This document shows positions 44,704 through 62,502 of a stretch of DNA of 64,000 nt, one piece after another. The notes beneath the pieces are model-generated. The model was given only the letters and a program-made list of their open reading frames with translations, had not been told where the DNA came from and did not search any database. Both the position numbers and the translations under genes were made by a program. Position 1 is the stretch's first letter, and every line of letters begins with the position of its first letter. The DNA is from CAWBRT01 sp963814745. GTDB lineage: Bacteria; Acidobacteriota; Terriglobia; Terriglobales; Acidobacteriaceae. The stretch lies in NCBI GenBank assembly GCA_963814745.1, contig CAWFEA010000004.1:992001-1056000 (forward strand), given 5' to 3'.

Positions 44704-45183
44704 TCATTCTGCAAACGCCTGCCGGATGCGAGTGTAAGTTTGCTGTAAGTCTTCGGGCAGCAGGCGGGTTTCGCCGACCACGCTCATGAAATTAGCATCG
44801 GCGACCCAGCGGGGTAGAACGTGCATGTGGATGTGTCCGGCGACTCCGGCTCCGGCGGCCTTGCCGATGTTCATGCCGAGATTGAATCCGTCGGGATGAT
44901 AGAGCTTGCGCAGAATGCCTTCCACGCGCTGGCTGAGCATCATCATCTCGACGGCGCCCTCTGGCGTGAGGTTCTGAAGCTGGTTAAGGTGATCAAAGGG
45001 AACGACCATGACATGGCCGTTGGTGTATGGAAAGGCATTCAGAATGACAAAGCAGAACCGGCCACGGTAAACGATTCCCACTTCGGCGTCGGGCAGCTTC
45101 GGCTGGTCACAGAAAATGCAGCCTTCAACTTTATCAATGCCGGTGACATAGGCGTAGCGCCAGGGAGTCCAAAGATAGTCCAT
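44704..45183 (-). CDS. HIT-family nucleotide hydrolase/phosphorylase
   Basis: ATG 45183 (MDYLWTPWRYAYV) begins the conserved N-terminus of this HIT subgroup. EGCIFCDQPKL carries zinc-type cysteines, and VAGHIHMHVLPRW is the HIT motif (H-x-H-x-H). The 159-residue protein resembles bacterial AP4A-phosphorylase/HIT proteins that split dinucleoside polyphosphates or AMP adducts. It is divergent from rpsA. The upstream frame extension to 45342 has no homology. Confidence 0.9.
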   Translation of the reverse strand: MDYLWTPWRYAYVTGIDKVEGCIFCDQPKLPDAEVGIVYRGRFCFVILNAFPYTNGHVMVVPFDHLNQLQNLTPEGAVEMMMLSQRVEGILRKLYHPDGFNLGMNIGKAAGAGVAGHIHMHVLPRWVADANFMSVVGETRLLPEDLQQTYTRIRQAFAE

Positions 45184-45335
45184 GATGCCGAGAGTACCAG
45201 AAAGCCGCTTTTGGCGAAAAATGCTTCGCGGACTTGCTTGGCCGCGGCGCCGGGACGGCCGATGGCTCGGGGAGCAAAAAAACGAAAGTGGCTGAGAATT
45301 CATGCATTTGCCCTCATAAATTTGCGCTTCCCGGT

Positions 45336-45365
45336 TTGACACTTTTCAGGAGCAGTTGGTATAGT
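45336..45365 (+). promoter_or_regulatory. Strong sigma-70-type promoter for rpsA
   Basis: TTGACA at 45336-45341 (perfect -35) and TATAGT at 45360-45365 (near-consensus -10) are separated by 18 bases. They point at rpsA, whose start lies about 160 bases downstream, leaving a leader long enough for S1 autoregulation. It is the best promoter match noticed in the window. Confidence 0.8.
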
Positions 45366-45524
45366 CGAGTGAATCATGCAGTGCGGTTTCCGTATTGTGT
45401 GATCCGGCCGCTGGATTGTCCGAGATGCCCGGAACCGGACTAATCTTTCCAAAAGACTGAAGCCAGCAGTCCGTAAAAAACTCTTCCACCTTCGCTTGCA
45501 GGCGGGGTGGGCCGATGCGCACCG

Positions 45525-47375
45525 ATGGCTTTTGACGACACCTCTAACGATCCCCAGGCTAACGAACCGAACCAGGAAACTGGCTCGCATCCAGAACCAC
45601 CAACCGCCCAGCCGCAGAGCAACCCAGACTCGAACTCAGGAATTATTAGTTCCGGGCCTCCCAAAGTGGGTTCAACCCGGAGCGAAAAAGAAACCATGAC
45701 GACGGAAGACTTCGCAACCGCACTCGAATCATTCGAGCAAGAGCAAAACGAACTGGCCGCCAATGAGGACCGCGTCCTCAAGGGCACCGTGATCAGTATT
45801 AACCCCAACTACCTAGTCGTGGACATCGGACTGAAATCCGAAGGCGTCGTGCCGCTGGCCGAGGTGCAGGACCACGAAGGTAATGTCAAGTTCCAGCCTG
45901 GCGACGAAATCGACGTGATGGTCGAAAAGGGTCACACGGAAGAGGGCTACGTAAATCTTTCGTTCCAGAAGGCGCAGCGTCTCCACGCCTGGGACGAGAT
46001 CGAAAAAGCTTACAACGACAAGTCTTCCATTAAGGTTCACGTCATCGATCGCATCAAGGGAGGCCTCACGGTTGATGTGATGGGAGCCCGCGCGTTTTTG
46101 CCCGGCTCGCAAGTTGACACCAGGCCGATCCGCAACCTCGATTCCCTGAAAGGTCAGGATATCGACGTTCGCGTCATCAAGCTGAACAAGAAGCGCGGCA
46201 ACATCGTCGTCAGCCGCAAGCAGATGCTGGAAGAAGAACTCTCCAGCAAGCGCGATAAGACGATGGAACTGCTCGCGGAGAACGCCGTGCTGACCGGAAC
46301 GGTGAAAAATCTGACCGACTACGGTGCATTCGTCGACTTGGGTGGAATCGACGGACTGCTGCACATCACGGATATGTCCTGGGGGCGCCTGACGCACCCG
46401 CACGACTTGGTGCAGGTCGGCGATCAGATCCAGGTCAAGGTTCTCAAGTTCGATAAGGACAAGCAGCGCGTATCTTTGGGCTTCAAACAGCTCACGCCCG
46501 ACCCGTGGCTGGACGCCGCCGAACGGTATCCCGTCGGCGCGCGGGTGCAGGGCCGGGTCATCAGTGTGACCGACTACGGTGCTTTCGTCGAGCTCGAGCA
46601 GGGTATCGAGGGCTTGGTGCACGTCAGCGAGATGACCTGGTCGAAGCGGATGAAGCACCCTTCGAAGATCGTCGCCGTCGGCAGCCACGTCGAAGCCGTG
46701 GTGCTGAACGTGAACGCCCAGGAACGCCGCATTTCGCTGGGCTTGAAGCAGTTGGAATCGAATCCCTGGGAATCGCTGCACGAGAAGTATCCGGTGGGTT
46801 CCATTGTCGAGGGCAAGGTTCGCAACCTCACCGACTTCGGCGCTTTCATCGAGATCGAAGACGGGATCGACGGGCTGGTGCATGTCAGCAATCTGAGCTG
46901 GACCAAGCGTATCAAGCATCCTTCCGAAGTGTTGAAAAAGGGCGATAAGGTGCGCGCGGCGGTGCTGGCGATCGAGCCCGATCAACGCCGTCTCTCGCTC
47001 GGGGTGAAGCAGTTGCAGCCCGACGTGTGGGAATCTTTCTTCGACCAGCATAGGGTTGGAGATGTCATTCACGGCAAGGTTCTGCGACTCGCCAGCTTTG
47101 GCGCATTCGTCGAGATTGCCGATGGAGTGGAAGGCCTGTGCCACAACTCCGAAGCCGCCGACGCGAACGGTGCTCCACTGAAGCTGGAACCCGCGCAGGA
47201 ATATGAGTTCAAGATCATCAAAATGAACGCGGAAGAGAAAAAGGTCGGGCTGAGCATTCGCGCCGTGGGCGAGGAAGCGACAAGGGCGGTGGTGGAGGCT
47301 TACAAGCATCCGCCATCAGCGCCTGGAACCTCAACCATCGGTGAGCTGCTCGACTGGAAGCGCCATCAGGAGTAG
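45525..47375 (+). CDS. rpsA: 30S ribosomal protein S1
   Basis: Six S1 RNA-binding domains occur in series: VLKGTVISINPNYLVVDIG, a degenerate second, NAVLTGTVKNLTDYGAFVDLGG, GARVQGRVISVTDYGAFVELEQ, GSIVEGKVRNLTDFGAFIEIED and GDVIHGKVLRLASFGAFVEIAD. S1 helps recruit mRNAs to the 30S subunit. The product is about 616 residues from ATG 45525; the acidic, low-complexity N-terminal 55 residues are unusual, and ATG 45696 (MTTEDFATAL) is an alternative start near the first domain. A terminator follows at 47399. Confidence 0.95.
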   Translation: MAFDDTSNDPQANEPNQETGSHPEPPTAQPQSNPDSNSGIISSGPPKVGSTRSEKETMTTEDFATALESFEQEQNELAANEDRVLKGTVISINPNYLVVDIGLKSEGVVPLAEVQDHEGNVKFQPGDEIDVMVEKGHTEEGYVNLSFQKAQRLHAWDEIEKAYNDKSSIKVHVIDRIKGGLTVDVMGARAFLPGSQVDTRPIRNLDSLKGQDIDVRVIKLNKKRGNIVVSRKQMLEEELSSKRDKTMELLAENAVLTGTVKNLTDYGAFVDLGGIDGLLHITDMSWGRLTHPHDLVQVGDQIQVKVLKFDKDKQRVSLGFKQLTPDPWLDAAERYPVGARVQGRVISVTDYGAFVELEQGIEGLVHVSEMTWSKRMKHPSKIVAVGSHVEAVVLNVNAQERRISLGLKQLESNPWESLHEKYPVGSIVEGKVRNLTDFGAFIEIEDGIDGLVHVSNLSWTKRIKHPSEVLKKGDKVRAAVLAIEPDQRRLSLGVKQLQPDVWESFFDQHRVGDVIHGKVLRLASFGAFVEIADGVEGLCHNSEAADANGAPLKLEPAQEYEFKIIKMNAEEKKVGLSIRAVGEEATRAVVEAYKHPPSAPGTSTIGELLDWKRHQE

Positions 47376-47398
47376 ATGAACTCCAGTGCGATAATCAA

Positions 47399-47428
47399 GG
47401 GCCGCCGGCAGGCGGCCCCAAGTTTTTT
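47399..47428 (+). terminator. Rho-independent terminator after rpsA
   Basis: GGGCCGCC (47399-47406) pairs with GGCGGCCC (47411-47418) over a GGCA loop, followed by CAAGTTTTTT. It lies 24 bases after the rpsA stop. Confidence 0.9.
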
Positions 47429-47510
47429 GCGAGAAGATTTTTGGGCGAACCAAACCTATCGCGCTGGGTGAAGCTGTGTGCTGTAGCGAACGCGTTTGGC
47501 GCTAACCTCG

Positions 47511-47882
47511 TCACTCGTCGATTTTCAAGTTGATCCGCGCTTCCCGGCGGCCGTCGAATGCGCTGAGAGTCTTGACGCCGCTACGCTTGCCCGCGTGCTC
47601 GGCGAAGATCTGGTAATCGACGTTGCGCGAAAGCGCGGGAAAACGATATCCGCCGTCCTGCCCGGCAATATAGGTCTTCACCACCAGCGTCTTAATGTTC
47701 TTGAGGTAGACGATCGCCTCAGGGATGGGGCTGTCATTGCGATTGAATACCTGTCCCTGAACCAGGCGCGAGGTGTCGCTCTCATATCCGTCGTGCTCCT
47801 GCGCACGCGCCAATACGCGGAGCGATCCCGCTAAGGCCGCACAGAACAAAACCACCAAGCCGATCCGATAAAGTCTCTTCAA
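47511..47882 (-). CDS. Exported protein with carboxypeptidase-regulatory-like domain
   Basis: The 123-residue protein has a signal peptide (MKRLYRIGLVVLFCAALAGSLRVLARAQ) and a beta-sandwich CarboxypepD_reg-like unit: VQGQVFNRNDSPIPEAIVYLKN, then GGYRFPALSRNVDYQIFAEHAGKRS. Such domains occur in exported and surface proteins; alone it may be a small binding or adhesion module. Convergent with rpsA. Confidence 0.8.
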   Translation of the reverse strand: MKRLYRIGLVVLFCAALAGSLRVLARAQEHDGYESDTSRLVQGQVFNRNDSPIPEAIVYLKNIKTLVVKTYIAGQDGGYRFPALSRNVDYQIFAEHAGKRSGVKTLSAFDGRREARINLKIDE

Positions 47883-48038
47883 CGCCGACTCCTGCCGAGG
47901 TCCCCGGACAGACGCCGTCGTCGCGTCTGTTGGGGTGAGTGAGAGATGTGACGGCGAAACCGCCGTCGGAGTGCCGGTCCATAGCTGTCAAACGCCGACC
48001 TGACAGATTTCCCGAAGTCAACGGCCGTCCGGCAGAAA

Positions 48039-48224
48039 CTACTCGTCCTCGTCTTCGTCTTTCTCCTCTTCGTCCTCTTCGTCCAACACTTTGTTCAACT
48101 CAAGCGGGTTTGTGGCAACGACCTCGAAGTCGGTGCCGCACTCCAGGCAGGAGACGATTTCGCCTTCATCGAGTTCGTCTTCTTCAATATCGAGATCGGT
48201 TTCGCACTCTGGACATAAAACCAT
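48039..48224 (-). CDS. LysW-like zinc-ribbon protein with an acidic tail
   Basis: The 61-residue protein begins MVLCPECETDLDIEEDELDEGEIVSCLECGTDFEVV: two CxxC pairs (C4/C7 and C26/C29) of a small zinc ribbon, as in LysW, the amino-group carrier for lysine or arginine synthesis. LysW ends in a conserved EDWGE whose last Glu is modified. Here the tail is instead a run of Asp and Glu (DEEDEEEKDEDEDE). No LysX, LysZ or argX gene is near. It may be a LysW relative used as a different carrier, or an independent acidic zinc ribbon. Confidence 0.7.
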   Translation of the reverse strand: MVLCPECETDLDIEEDELDEGEIVSCLECGTDFEVVATNPLELNKVLDEEDEEEKDEDEDE

Positions 48225-48751
48225 GATTGCCTCTCTTGAACCCGGGTCCCCTTTCGGTTGCGGAAGACCTAAATCCGGGCGTCGTTCGCTTTTATATTTA
48301 GAATCGCCCCACAGCGTCAAGTGGTCAACCTAAAATTGGCTGTGTGATCGACCGAAGCGAACCGGGGAATCAGGTTGCGACTTCGCGGTCAGGCGGCGGA
48401 GCTGGCGCCTCGGGGCCGGTGGTCCCGAGGCGAAAGCGGCGAGGAGGTGTCCGGATTGGCGGCGCAGCTTGAGCGTCCCTTTCAGGGAATGACGAGAAAC
48501 TTTCCCCCGCTCGCGCCAGCACCGTTGAGTCAGAAGTGGCATCGAATTAAGGTGGCTTGGTGAAGTTTGTCCTAAGTCCGTCGCTGCGCTTCACCGGGCG
48601 ATCCGGGTGCAACTGCCCGGCCGGCAAGTGACGCGACAATCCGGGCACTGTCGGCCCGGTTTCGAAAGATAATGTATTCTTGGGATTGCGCGGGCCGGAG
48701 CGGCTTCGGACCCCATGCCGGCCAGAAGCAACTCAGCCGAAAGAAGGACCT
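48225..48751. other. Intergenic stretch between the LysW-like gene and the rhomboid gene
   Basis: Divergent promoters for the two flanking genes are expected here. Frames of 60-70 codons exist on both strands but look like GC-driven shadows. AAGAAGGACC before the ATG at 48752 is the rhomboid ribosome site. Nothing else is recognised. Confidence 0.4.
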
Positions 48752-49627
48752 ATGCGCGGATCTGGAAACATGTACCGCGGTGGTGGCGGATCCGGAATGT
48801 CTCTGGCTCTGCCGCCGTTCACCCCCATTGTTAAGAAGCTGCTGATCATTAATACCGCCGTCTTTGTGCTTACGCTGCTGGCGCAGAACTTCGCGCCGTT
48901 TCTCGTGCGCGTGCTGCGTTTCGGCTGGCTGATTCCGAGCGATGTCCTGCATGGGGCGCTGTGGGAACTGGTGACCTATGCGTTCTTTCACGTGGGTCTG
49001 TTCCATCTGCTCTTTAATATGCTCGCGCTGTGGATGTTCGGCTCACAGTTTGAGATGGACTGGGGGCCGCGGCGATTTCTGGAGTTTTATTTATTCTGCG
49101 TAGTCGGGGCCGCGATCTCGACGATGGTGGTCGGCTATGGCGCTTTGGCGATCAGTGGCGCCCCGGGTTTTGGCTTTGGCTTTTTTGCCAATCTCTCGCG
49201 CCTCGTCGATACCCCCACGCTGGGAGCTTCAGGCGGCATCTACGGCCTGCTGATCGCCTTCGGGATGCTCTACGGCGACCGGCAGATCTACATGTTCCCC
49301 CTGCCGTTCTCAATCAGGGCCAAGTACATGGTTGGCATATGGATATTTATAGCGCTGGTGGGAGCTTTGCAGGGTCCGGGCGGAGTGGCCAACTTCGCCC
49401 ATCTCGGCGGCGCTCTTTGCGGCTGGCTCTATCTCAAGTTCGTGCCGCGGAGCGGACTGCAAGTCAGGGCTTCAGAGGGTTACTTCGGCATTCGCAACAG
49501 CTATTACCGCTGGAAGCGCCGCCGCGCCGCCAAGAAATTCGAAGTCTACATGCGCAATCACGACCGCTCGCAGTACTTCGACGAGCACGGTAATTTTAAG
49601 GATCGCATCCAAGGACAAGGACGGTAG
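48752..49627 (+). CDS. Rhomboid-family intramembrane serine protease
   Basis: The 291-residue protein has at least six spans and the rhomboid catalytic features: FHVGLFHLLFNMLALWMFG (conserved H and N), TLGASGGIYGLLIAFG with the GxSG serine, and NFAHLGGALCGW with the catalytic histidine. It would cleave membrane substrates within the bilayer. The C-terminal tail after the last span is basic (RWKRRRAAKKFEVYMRN). ATG 48752 fits the ribosome site. Confidence 0.92.
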   Translation: MRGSGNMYRGGGGSGMSLALPPFTPIVKKLLIINTAVFVLTLLAQNFAPFLVRVLRFGWLIPSDVLHGALWELVTYAFFHVGLFHLLFNMLALWMFGSQFEMDWGPRRFLEFYLFCVVGAAISTMVVGYGALAISGAPGFGFGFFANLSRLVDTPTLGASGGIYGLLIAFGMLYGDRQIYMFPLPFSIRAKYMVGIWIFIALVGALQGPGGVANFAHLGGALCGWLYLKFVPRSGLQVRASEGYFGIRNSYYRWKRRRAAKKFEVYMRNHDRSQYFDEHGNFKDRIQGQGR

Positions 49628-49705
49628 TGGCGGCCCGCGCTCGCCTTGGGTCAACTAGCGCGGTTGCAAAGCGACCATCGCCGGCGTGGTTGTTCCCCGG
49701 GTTCT

Positions 49706-50038
49706 TCATTCGACGGCCAATCCTATGGAGGAAAACAGCAACTCCAGGTTCTGATGCGCGGTGGTGATTACGCACACCGCCGGCAGACGCATCCAGAAGC
49801 GATGCACCTCGGGATCTTCCTGCGCCTCGCGCCGGACTGCTTCGGACTTCCAGATGCGAAGATGCACAAACCGGCTGGCATTCTTGCCGTCCCGGTAGAG
49901 CAGGTCATGGCTGTAACCCTTGTTCGCCATAAACACATAGAACTCGCGAAGAAGCTGGATCGTTTCCGCTTCCTTGTTTTCCAAGGGCTCCAGGATTGCG
50001 AGGGAAAGCACAGCGTTTTCCAAATTGCTCATTAGCAT
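49706..50038 (-). CDS. Antibiotic-biosynthesis-monooxygenase-like (dimeric alpha/beta barrel) protein
   Basis: The 110-residue product has the ABM-like ferredoxin fold pattern: VLSLAILEPLENKEAETIQLLREFYVFMANKGYSHDLLYR, then FVHLRIWKSEAVRREAQEDPEVHRFW. Such small dimeric proteins oxidise or bind small molecules without metals. No cluster suggests a pathway. Starts at 50038 or 50032 are both possible. Confidence 0.7.
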   Translation of the reverse strand: MLMSNLENAVLSLAILEPLENKEAETIQLLREFYVFMANKGYSHDLLYRDGKNASRFVHLRIWKSEAVRREAQEDPEVHRFWMRLPAVCVITTAHQNLELLFSSIGLAVE

Positions 50039-50145
50039 TGACCTTTGCTCATAACCTGTTATGCAAAACTACTTTGTTCCCGCAAGAGGATTATTACACG
50101 GCAAACCCGTGCGGAATTCGCCTAAGGCTCAGACTCTTTCATCGT

Positions 50146-51024
50146 TCAAACTCGCTCGGAAGTTACGTGCGGCGGTTTCAATTCGGAGTGCGCCCCAAAC
50201 AGAAAGCGGGGATGCCTCTGGGCATTGAATTCAGCCCCGATCAGCACGACAAACGATACCAGGTAAAGCCAGATCAACAGCGCGATTGCGGTGCCAACCG
50301 ATCCGTAAATCACCGTGTAATTGCTGAAATGCCGCAAATACAACCCGAACAGAACCGTGGCCAAAAACCACATTACCGTAGCCAAAACCGCTCCCGGTAA
50401 CACCCGGTGCCAAGGCTGAGTGCGCGGCACCCCGTGGTGGTAGATCAATGCGATCACGGCAATGCTGGTCAGGGTTGCGATAATCCAGCGCAGCGCCGTA
50501 GAGACTCCCAGAATATAGGCACTAAAGTCATGCCCGGCGTGGTACATGATCCAGCGCTCGATCTGGTAACCAAACGCGACCAGGAAGCTGGCGAATGCCA
50601 TCGGGAAGCCGGCCAGAAACACCAGCAGAAAAGCCGTTAGCCGCTCTTTGACCATCGTTATCTTGCGCGGCATGCAATAGGCCTTGTGAAAGCCGTCAAT
50701 CCAGGAGATCATTACGCCCGACGCGGTCCAGAGCGTGATGACTGAAGTGGTAATAAGCATGCCGATGGGCCGGGGCTTGGCGCCGGTGAAGTAGGCCAAC
50801 ACCACCGCCCGCGTGCCTGGGGGCATAATGTGGCCAATGGCGTAAGAGATCTCGCGGATGAAGACATCCGCGCTCTGTGAGGCCACCAGGATGGAGGCCA
50901 GCAGAAGCGCCGCCGGAAACAAGGTAAAAATGGCGGAGTAAGCCGCAGCCTTCGCGACCGCAAACTGGTCGTGCTCGAAGGCCTTGATAAATGAAATTCG
51001 CAGCAACCTGAAAAACTGCCGCAT
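50146..51024 (-). CDS. YihY/BrkB-family inner-membrane protein
   Basis: The 292-residue protein has six predicted spans and the family sequences FTLFPAALLLASILVA, LWTASGVMISWIDGFHKAYC, and GSVGTAIALLIWLYLVSFVVLIGAEFNAQ near its end. The family was once misnamed RNase BN; its function is unsettled (transport or envelope integrity). Start 51024 (MRQFFRLLRISF) is used because upstream residues look non-homologous. Confidence 0.9.
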   Translation of the reverse strand: MRQFFRLLRISFIKAFEHDQFAVAKAAAYSAIFTLFPAALLLASILVASQSADVFIREISYAIGHIMPPGTRAVVLAYFTGAKPRPIGMLITTSVITLWTASGVMISWIDGFHKAYCMPRKITMVKERLTAFLLVFLAGFPMAFASFLVAFGYQIERWIMYHAGHDFSAYILGVSTALRWIIATLTSIAVIALIYHHGVPRTQPWHRVLPGAVLATVMWFLATVLFGLYLRHFSNYTVIYGSVGTAIALLIWLYLVSFVVLIGAEFNAQRHPRFLFGAHSELKPPHVTSERV

Positions 51025-51260
51025 AAGCGTCGCTAAACCGGATTCGCGGAAGCTGTATCCAGTAAGGTAGCCGGGCGTTTCGCCCGGCGATGATGGTGCC
51101 GGATACACCGACGCTGAATCTGCTCTAGCCCGGTACAAGCCTAAACTGGCTCGGCGCTTTTGGCAAAGAGAACCGTGCCCGGAGAACAGAGTAGAAATCG
51201 GATTGGATTAGCCTGTTCTGGCTGCGGTCCATTCCCGGCCCGGGCAATGCAGAGCCTCAC

Positions 51261-51284
51261 AAAAAGGGGGGACCGAAGTCCCCC
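51261..51284 (-). terminator. Rho-independent terminator after rpoC
   Basis: GGGGGAC (51267-51273) and GTCCCCC (51278-51284) form a 7-bp stem with a stable tetraloop (UUCG in the leftward transcript), followed by CTTTTT. It lies 28 bases past the rpoC stop and closes the rpl-rpo cluster. Confidence 0.93.
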
Positions 51285-51311
51285 GGTGGATCTCGCCGAT
51301 TGCAGTTGCGG

Positions 51312-55517
<4,206 letters not shown>

Positions 55518-55700
55518 AGTGCCTCCTTCCTGAACGCTGCTGCGTCCAGGTGTCGCGGCCTCTCGCGGCCGTTCGCGGCTCCCGGAATCCGTCAGTCGCG
55601 GCTGCTGGTGTCAATCGCCGGCGCTGACCTGATCTCGATCCGCCAGGGTGCGGGAGCCTCCTGGCGGATTCGCAATTTCCTGCCGACTGTCCCCCGACGG

Positions 55701-60182
<4,482 letters not shown>

Positions 60183-61034
60183 TTAATACTCCATGGGAAT
60201 TTCCCCGCGGAAACGCACGCGAGAACCACCGCGCGAATCGCTCGCGCAACGACAGCCGCGCAATCCATTTGCAATTGGAATCTCCCGCGACAGCCGGTGG
60301 AAGCCGTCTATTCGAGATCCCTCCGGGAGCATTGCCATCTACCCCGGATAAGACTTGAACCTGCCCGGCGAACCGCAACCAAAGTTCACCTCGCAGGTGG
60401 CAATCCCTCAGGCACACTAAGCGGGAAGAGCGTTTCGGTGTTCTTTGCAAACAACCATAAGCGCCCATGGGCGAAATACCCCCTGGGCGCCGCCTGAGGC
60501 GTCATGTGATCTTGCAGCCCGAATAATCGGGCGTTCCGGTACTCTTTCACCTGCACCGGAAACGAGATATTCTATTCCCCGCGCCAGTTAATTGAAGACC
60601 TGTCTGCTGGCCAGCCCCATCCACCGCAGAAGCGGCCGCCAGTGCCAAATCCAACCACTTTTCAAATCATTTGCGATCAGCCCAGCTCCCGCCCCGCATC
60701 AGGCTCCGCAGAGGCCGTCGTACTCAGTTGCTCAGTCCGGGAACGCTACGTCATCAGCAATTAGACGACCGCTTTTATTTTGCGGCTTCAAAATTCTTCA
60801 CAGCGAGACCCAGGATTCCAGGTTCCCTGAACTCAAGCCCTAATCAGATCTTACCCGTTCGTTGCTCGTGGATGCTCCTCAAAGCCCGAGAAAACAATGG
60901 CTTCCGGATGCCCTTCGGGAGCGATACACCCGATAAGGCAATCCAGACTCCAAAGTTATCTTCCCAGTTTAACTCAAATCCGCCCCCATGGGTTATCTCT
61001 TTTGGGGCACGGGTAGCTCTGACGAACTGCCTGG
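60183..61034. other. 850-bp gap between rplL and rpoB
   Basis: This is longer than the usual rplL-rpoB gap of a few hundred bases. No gene is supportable on either strand. A perfect 6-bp hairpin GCCCGA-ATAA-TCGGGC lies at 60517-60532 with no T run. The gap may hold an extra promoter, RNA processing site or attenuator for rpoBC, but no element is convincing. Confidence 0.4.
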
Positions 61035-61418
61035 CTACTTAACTTCGACCGTCGCTCCCACGTCGGTGAACTTCTTCTTGATGGTCTCGGCTTCTTCCTT
61101 CGAGACGCCTTCCTTCACCGGCTTGGGTGCGCCGTCAACCAAGTCCTTGGCCTCTTTCAGGCCTAAGCTGGTAACTTCCCGTACCGCTTTGATAACATTG
61201 ATCTTATTCGGTCCGGTAACGGTGAGAACGACGGTGAATTCGGTCTTTTCCTCAACCGGAGCCGCCGCTGCCGCGCCGCCGCCGGCGCCAGCCATTACGA
61301 CCGGAGCCGCCGCCGCGGCTGATACCCCGAGGCGCCCTTCCAGCTTTTTCACCAACTCCGCTGCTTCCAGCAGCGACAACCCGACAATCTGATCTTCCAA
61401 CTGCTGCAAATCCGCCAT
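61035..61418 (-). CDS. rplL: 50S ribosomal protein L7/L12
   Basis: The 127-residue protein has the N-terminal dimerisation helix (DQIVGLSLLEAAELVKKLE), the Ala-rich hinge (AAAAAPVVMAGAGGGAAAAAP) and the C-terminal factor-binding domain (VLTVTGPNKINVIKAVREVTSLGLKEAKDLVDGAPK). It forms the ribosomal stalk that recruits translation factors. GGAGA precedes the ATG. Clean and complete. Confidence 0.97.
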   Translation of the reverse strand: MADLQQLEDQIVGLSLLEAAELVKKLEGRLGVSAAAAAPVVMAGAGGGAAAAAPVEEKTEFTVVLTVTGPNKINVIKAVREVTSLGLKEAKDLVDGAPKPVKEGVSKEEAETIKKKFTDVGATVEVK

Positions 61419-61820
61419 TGCAATTCTCCAATCTCTATTTAATCATTCGTCGTTTTGGTTTCGTTATCTCCGCCTGCGAAAGAGCTGAGACCCACGGACG
61501 GCCGCAACGCAATCACTGCGTGACTTGAGCCCGCTCCAACCACCCGGACGGTTATCACCATCCAGGGTTGACATCCCACCGCCACGCCAGACACGCGGCG
61601 AACTCAACCGCCCAACGGAGCACCCACCCAATAGCAACTTCCTATCCGGCGGGGCCGAACGGATAACAAAAACTATGGGGACGGCGTCCACCGCCCCAAA
61701 CCCTTTAGACCTCCTGCCAGCAGCCCTGACGGGATGCGGGCAGACGGTTGTCCCAAACTTTCCACCCGGGCAGCCATGAACGGCTTTCACCCGAACCACC
61801 TGGCGGCAAATACGAACGAA
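61419..61820. other. Gap between rplJ and rplL
   Basis: About 400 bases with no supported gene; larger than usual. Frames here are GC shadows. The right edge (61821) is the rplJ stop and the left edge carries the rplL ribosome site. No terminator or attenuator was identified. Confidence 0.35.
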
Positions 61821-62367
61821 CTAAGCAGCCGGCTCGCCGTCCTGAAACTTTTTCTCTTGCACGCCCTGGTTGAGTACCACGGCAAGGTTGCGCCCCACCG
61901 TGTTGATCACCGTCGCCAACCTTGTCGCCGGAGCGCTCATCAGGAAGAGCAGCTTCGAGTAAAGCTCTTCCTTCGAGGGCATGCTGGCGAGCGCCTGAAT
62001 GTCCTTTGCCTCGATTGCTTTGCCTTCGACCACTCCGGCCTTGAACTTCAGCTCCGGATTGTCTTTGGCATACTTGGTAAGTGCTTTCGCAAGGGCGATC
62101 GGGTCCGCTGGTCGTGTAGGCGATAGACGTGCGGCCCACCAACTCCTTGACTACGGTTTCAAAAGCCGTGCCCTGCGCCGCGCGCGCCGCCAGCGTGTTC
62201 TTGATGACGCGGTACTTTGCCCCCGTACCGCGAATTGCCCGCCGCAGTTCGTCGTCATTGGCAACCGTCAGCTTGCCGAATTCGGCCACAAAGCCATGCT
62301 TGACGCCTTTCAATTCTCCGGCGAGTTGTTCTACCTGTTCGATCTTTTTTGCTTTCGTGACAGCCAT
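61821..62367 (-). CDS. rplJ: 50S ribosomal protein L10 (one frameshift)
   Basis: ATG 62367 (MAVTKAKKIEQVEQLAGELKGV) with AAGGA upstream begins L10. AIRGTGAKYRVIKNTLAARAA and ELVGRTSIAYTTS follow. Then an extra G near 62113 throws the frame. Removing it gives DPIALAKALTKYAKDNPELKFKAG, which joins VEGKAIEAKDIQALASMPSKEEL and the C-terminal helix. L10 binds rRNA and anchors the L7/L12 stalk. It probably also regulates its own operon. A single-base error in the assembly is the likely cause of the break. Confidence 0.92.
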
Positions 62368-62502
62368 TGCTGATTCCTTCGGATCCCGCGCAAACGCCTC
62401 TTGCATCTGCCGGGTTGTTGTCAATCTTCTGTCGATTCCTTCCGCCGCGCCGGGGCTCTTGCGCCTCGCTGTAGCGGAGAAAGCTACACCTTCGCCGCGG
62501 CT

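Noticed and set aside
48330..48563. Overlapping 60-70-codon frames near the LysW-like gene
   Set aside because: They overlap on both strands with Arg/Gly/Pro-rich readings, and no start has a ribosome site.
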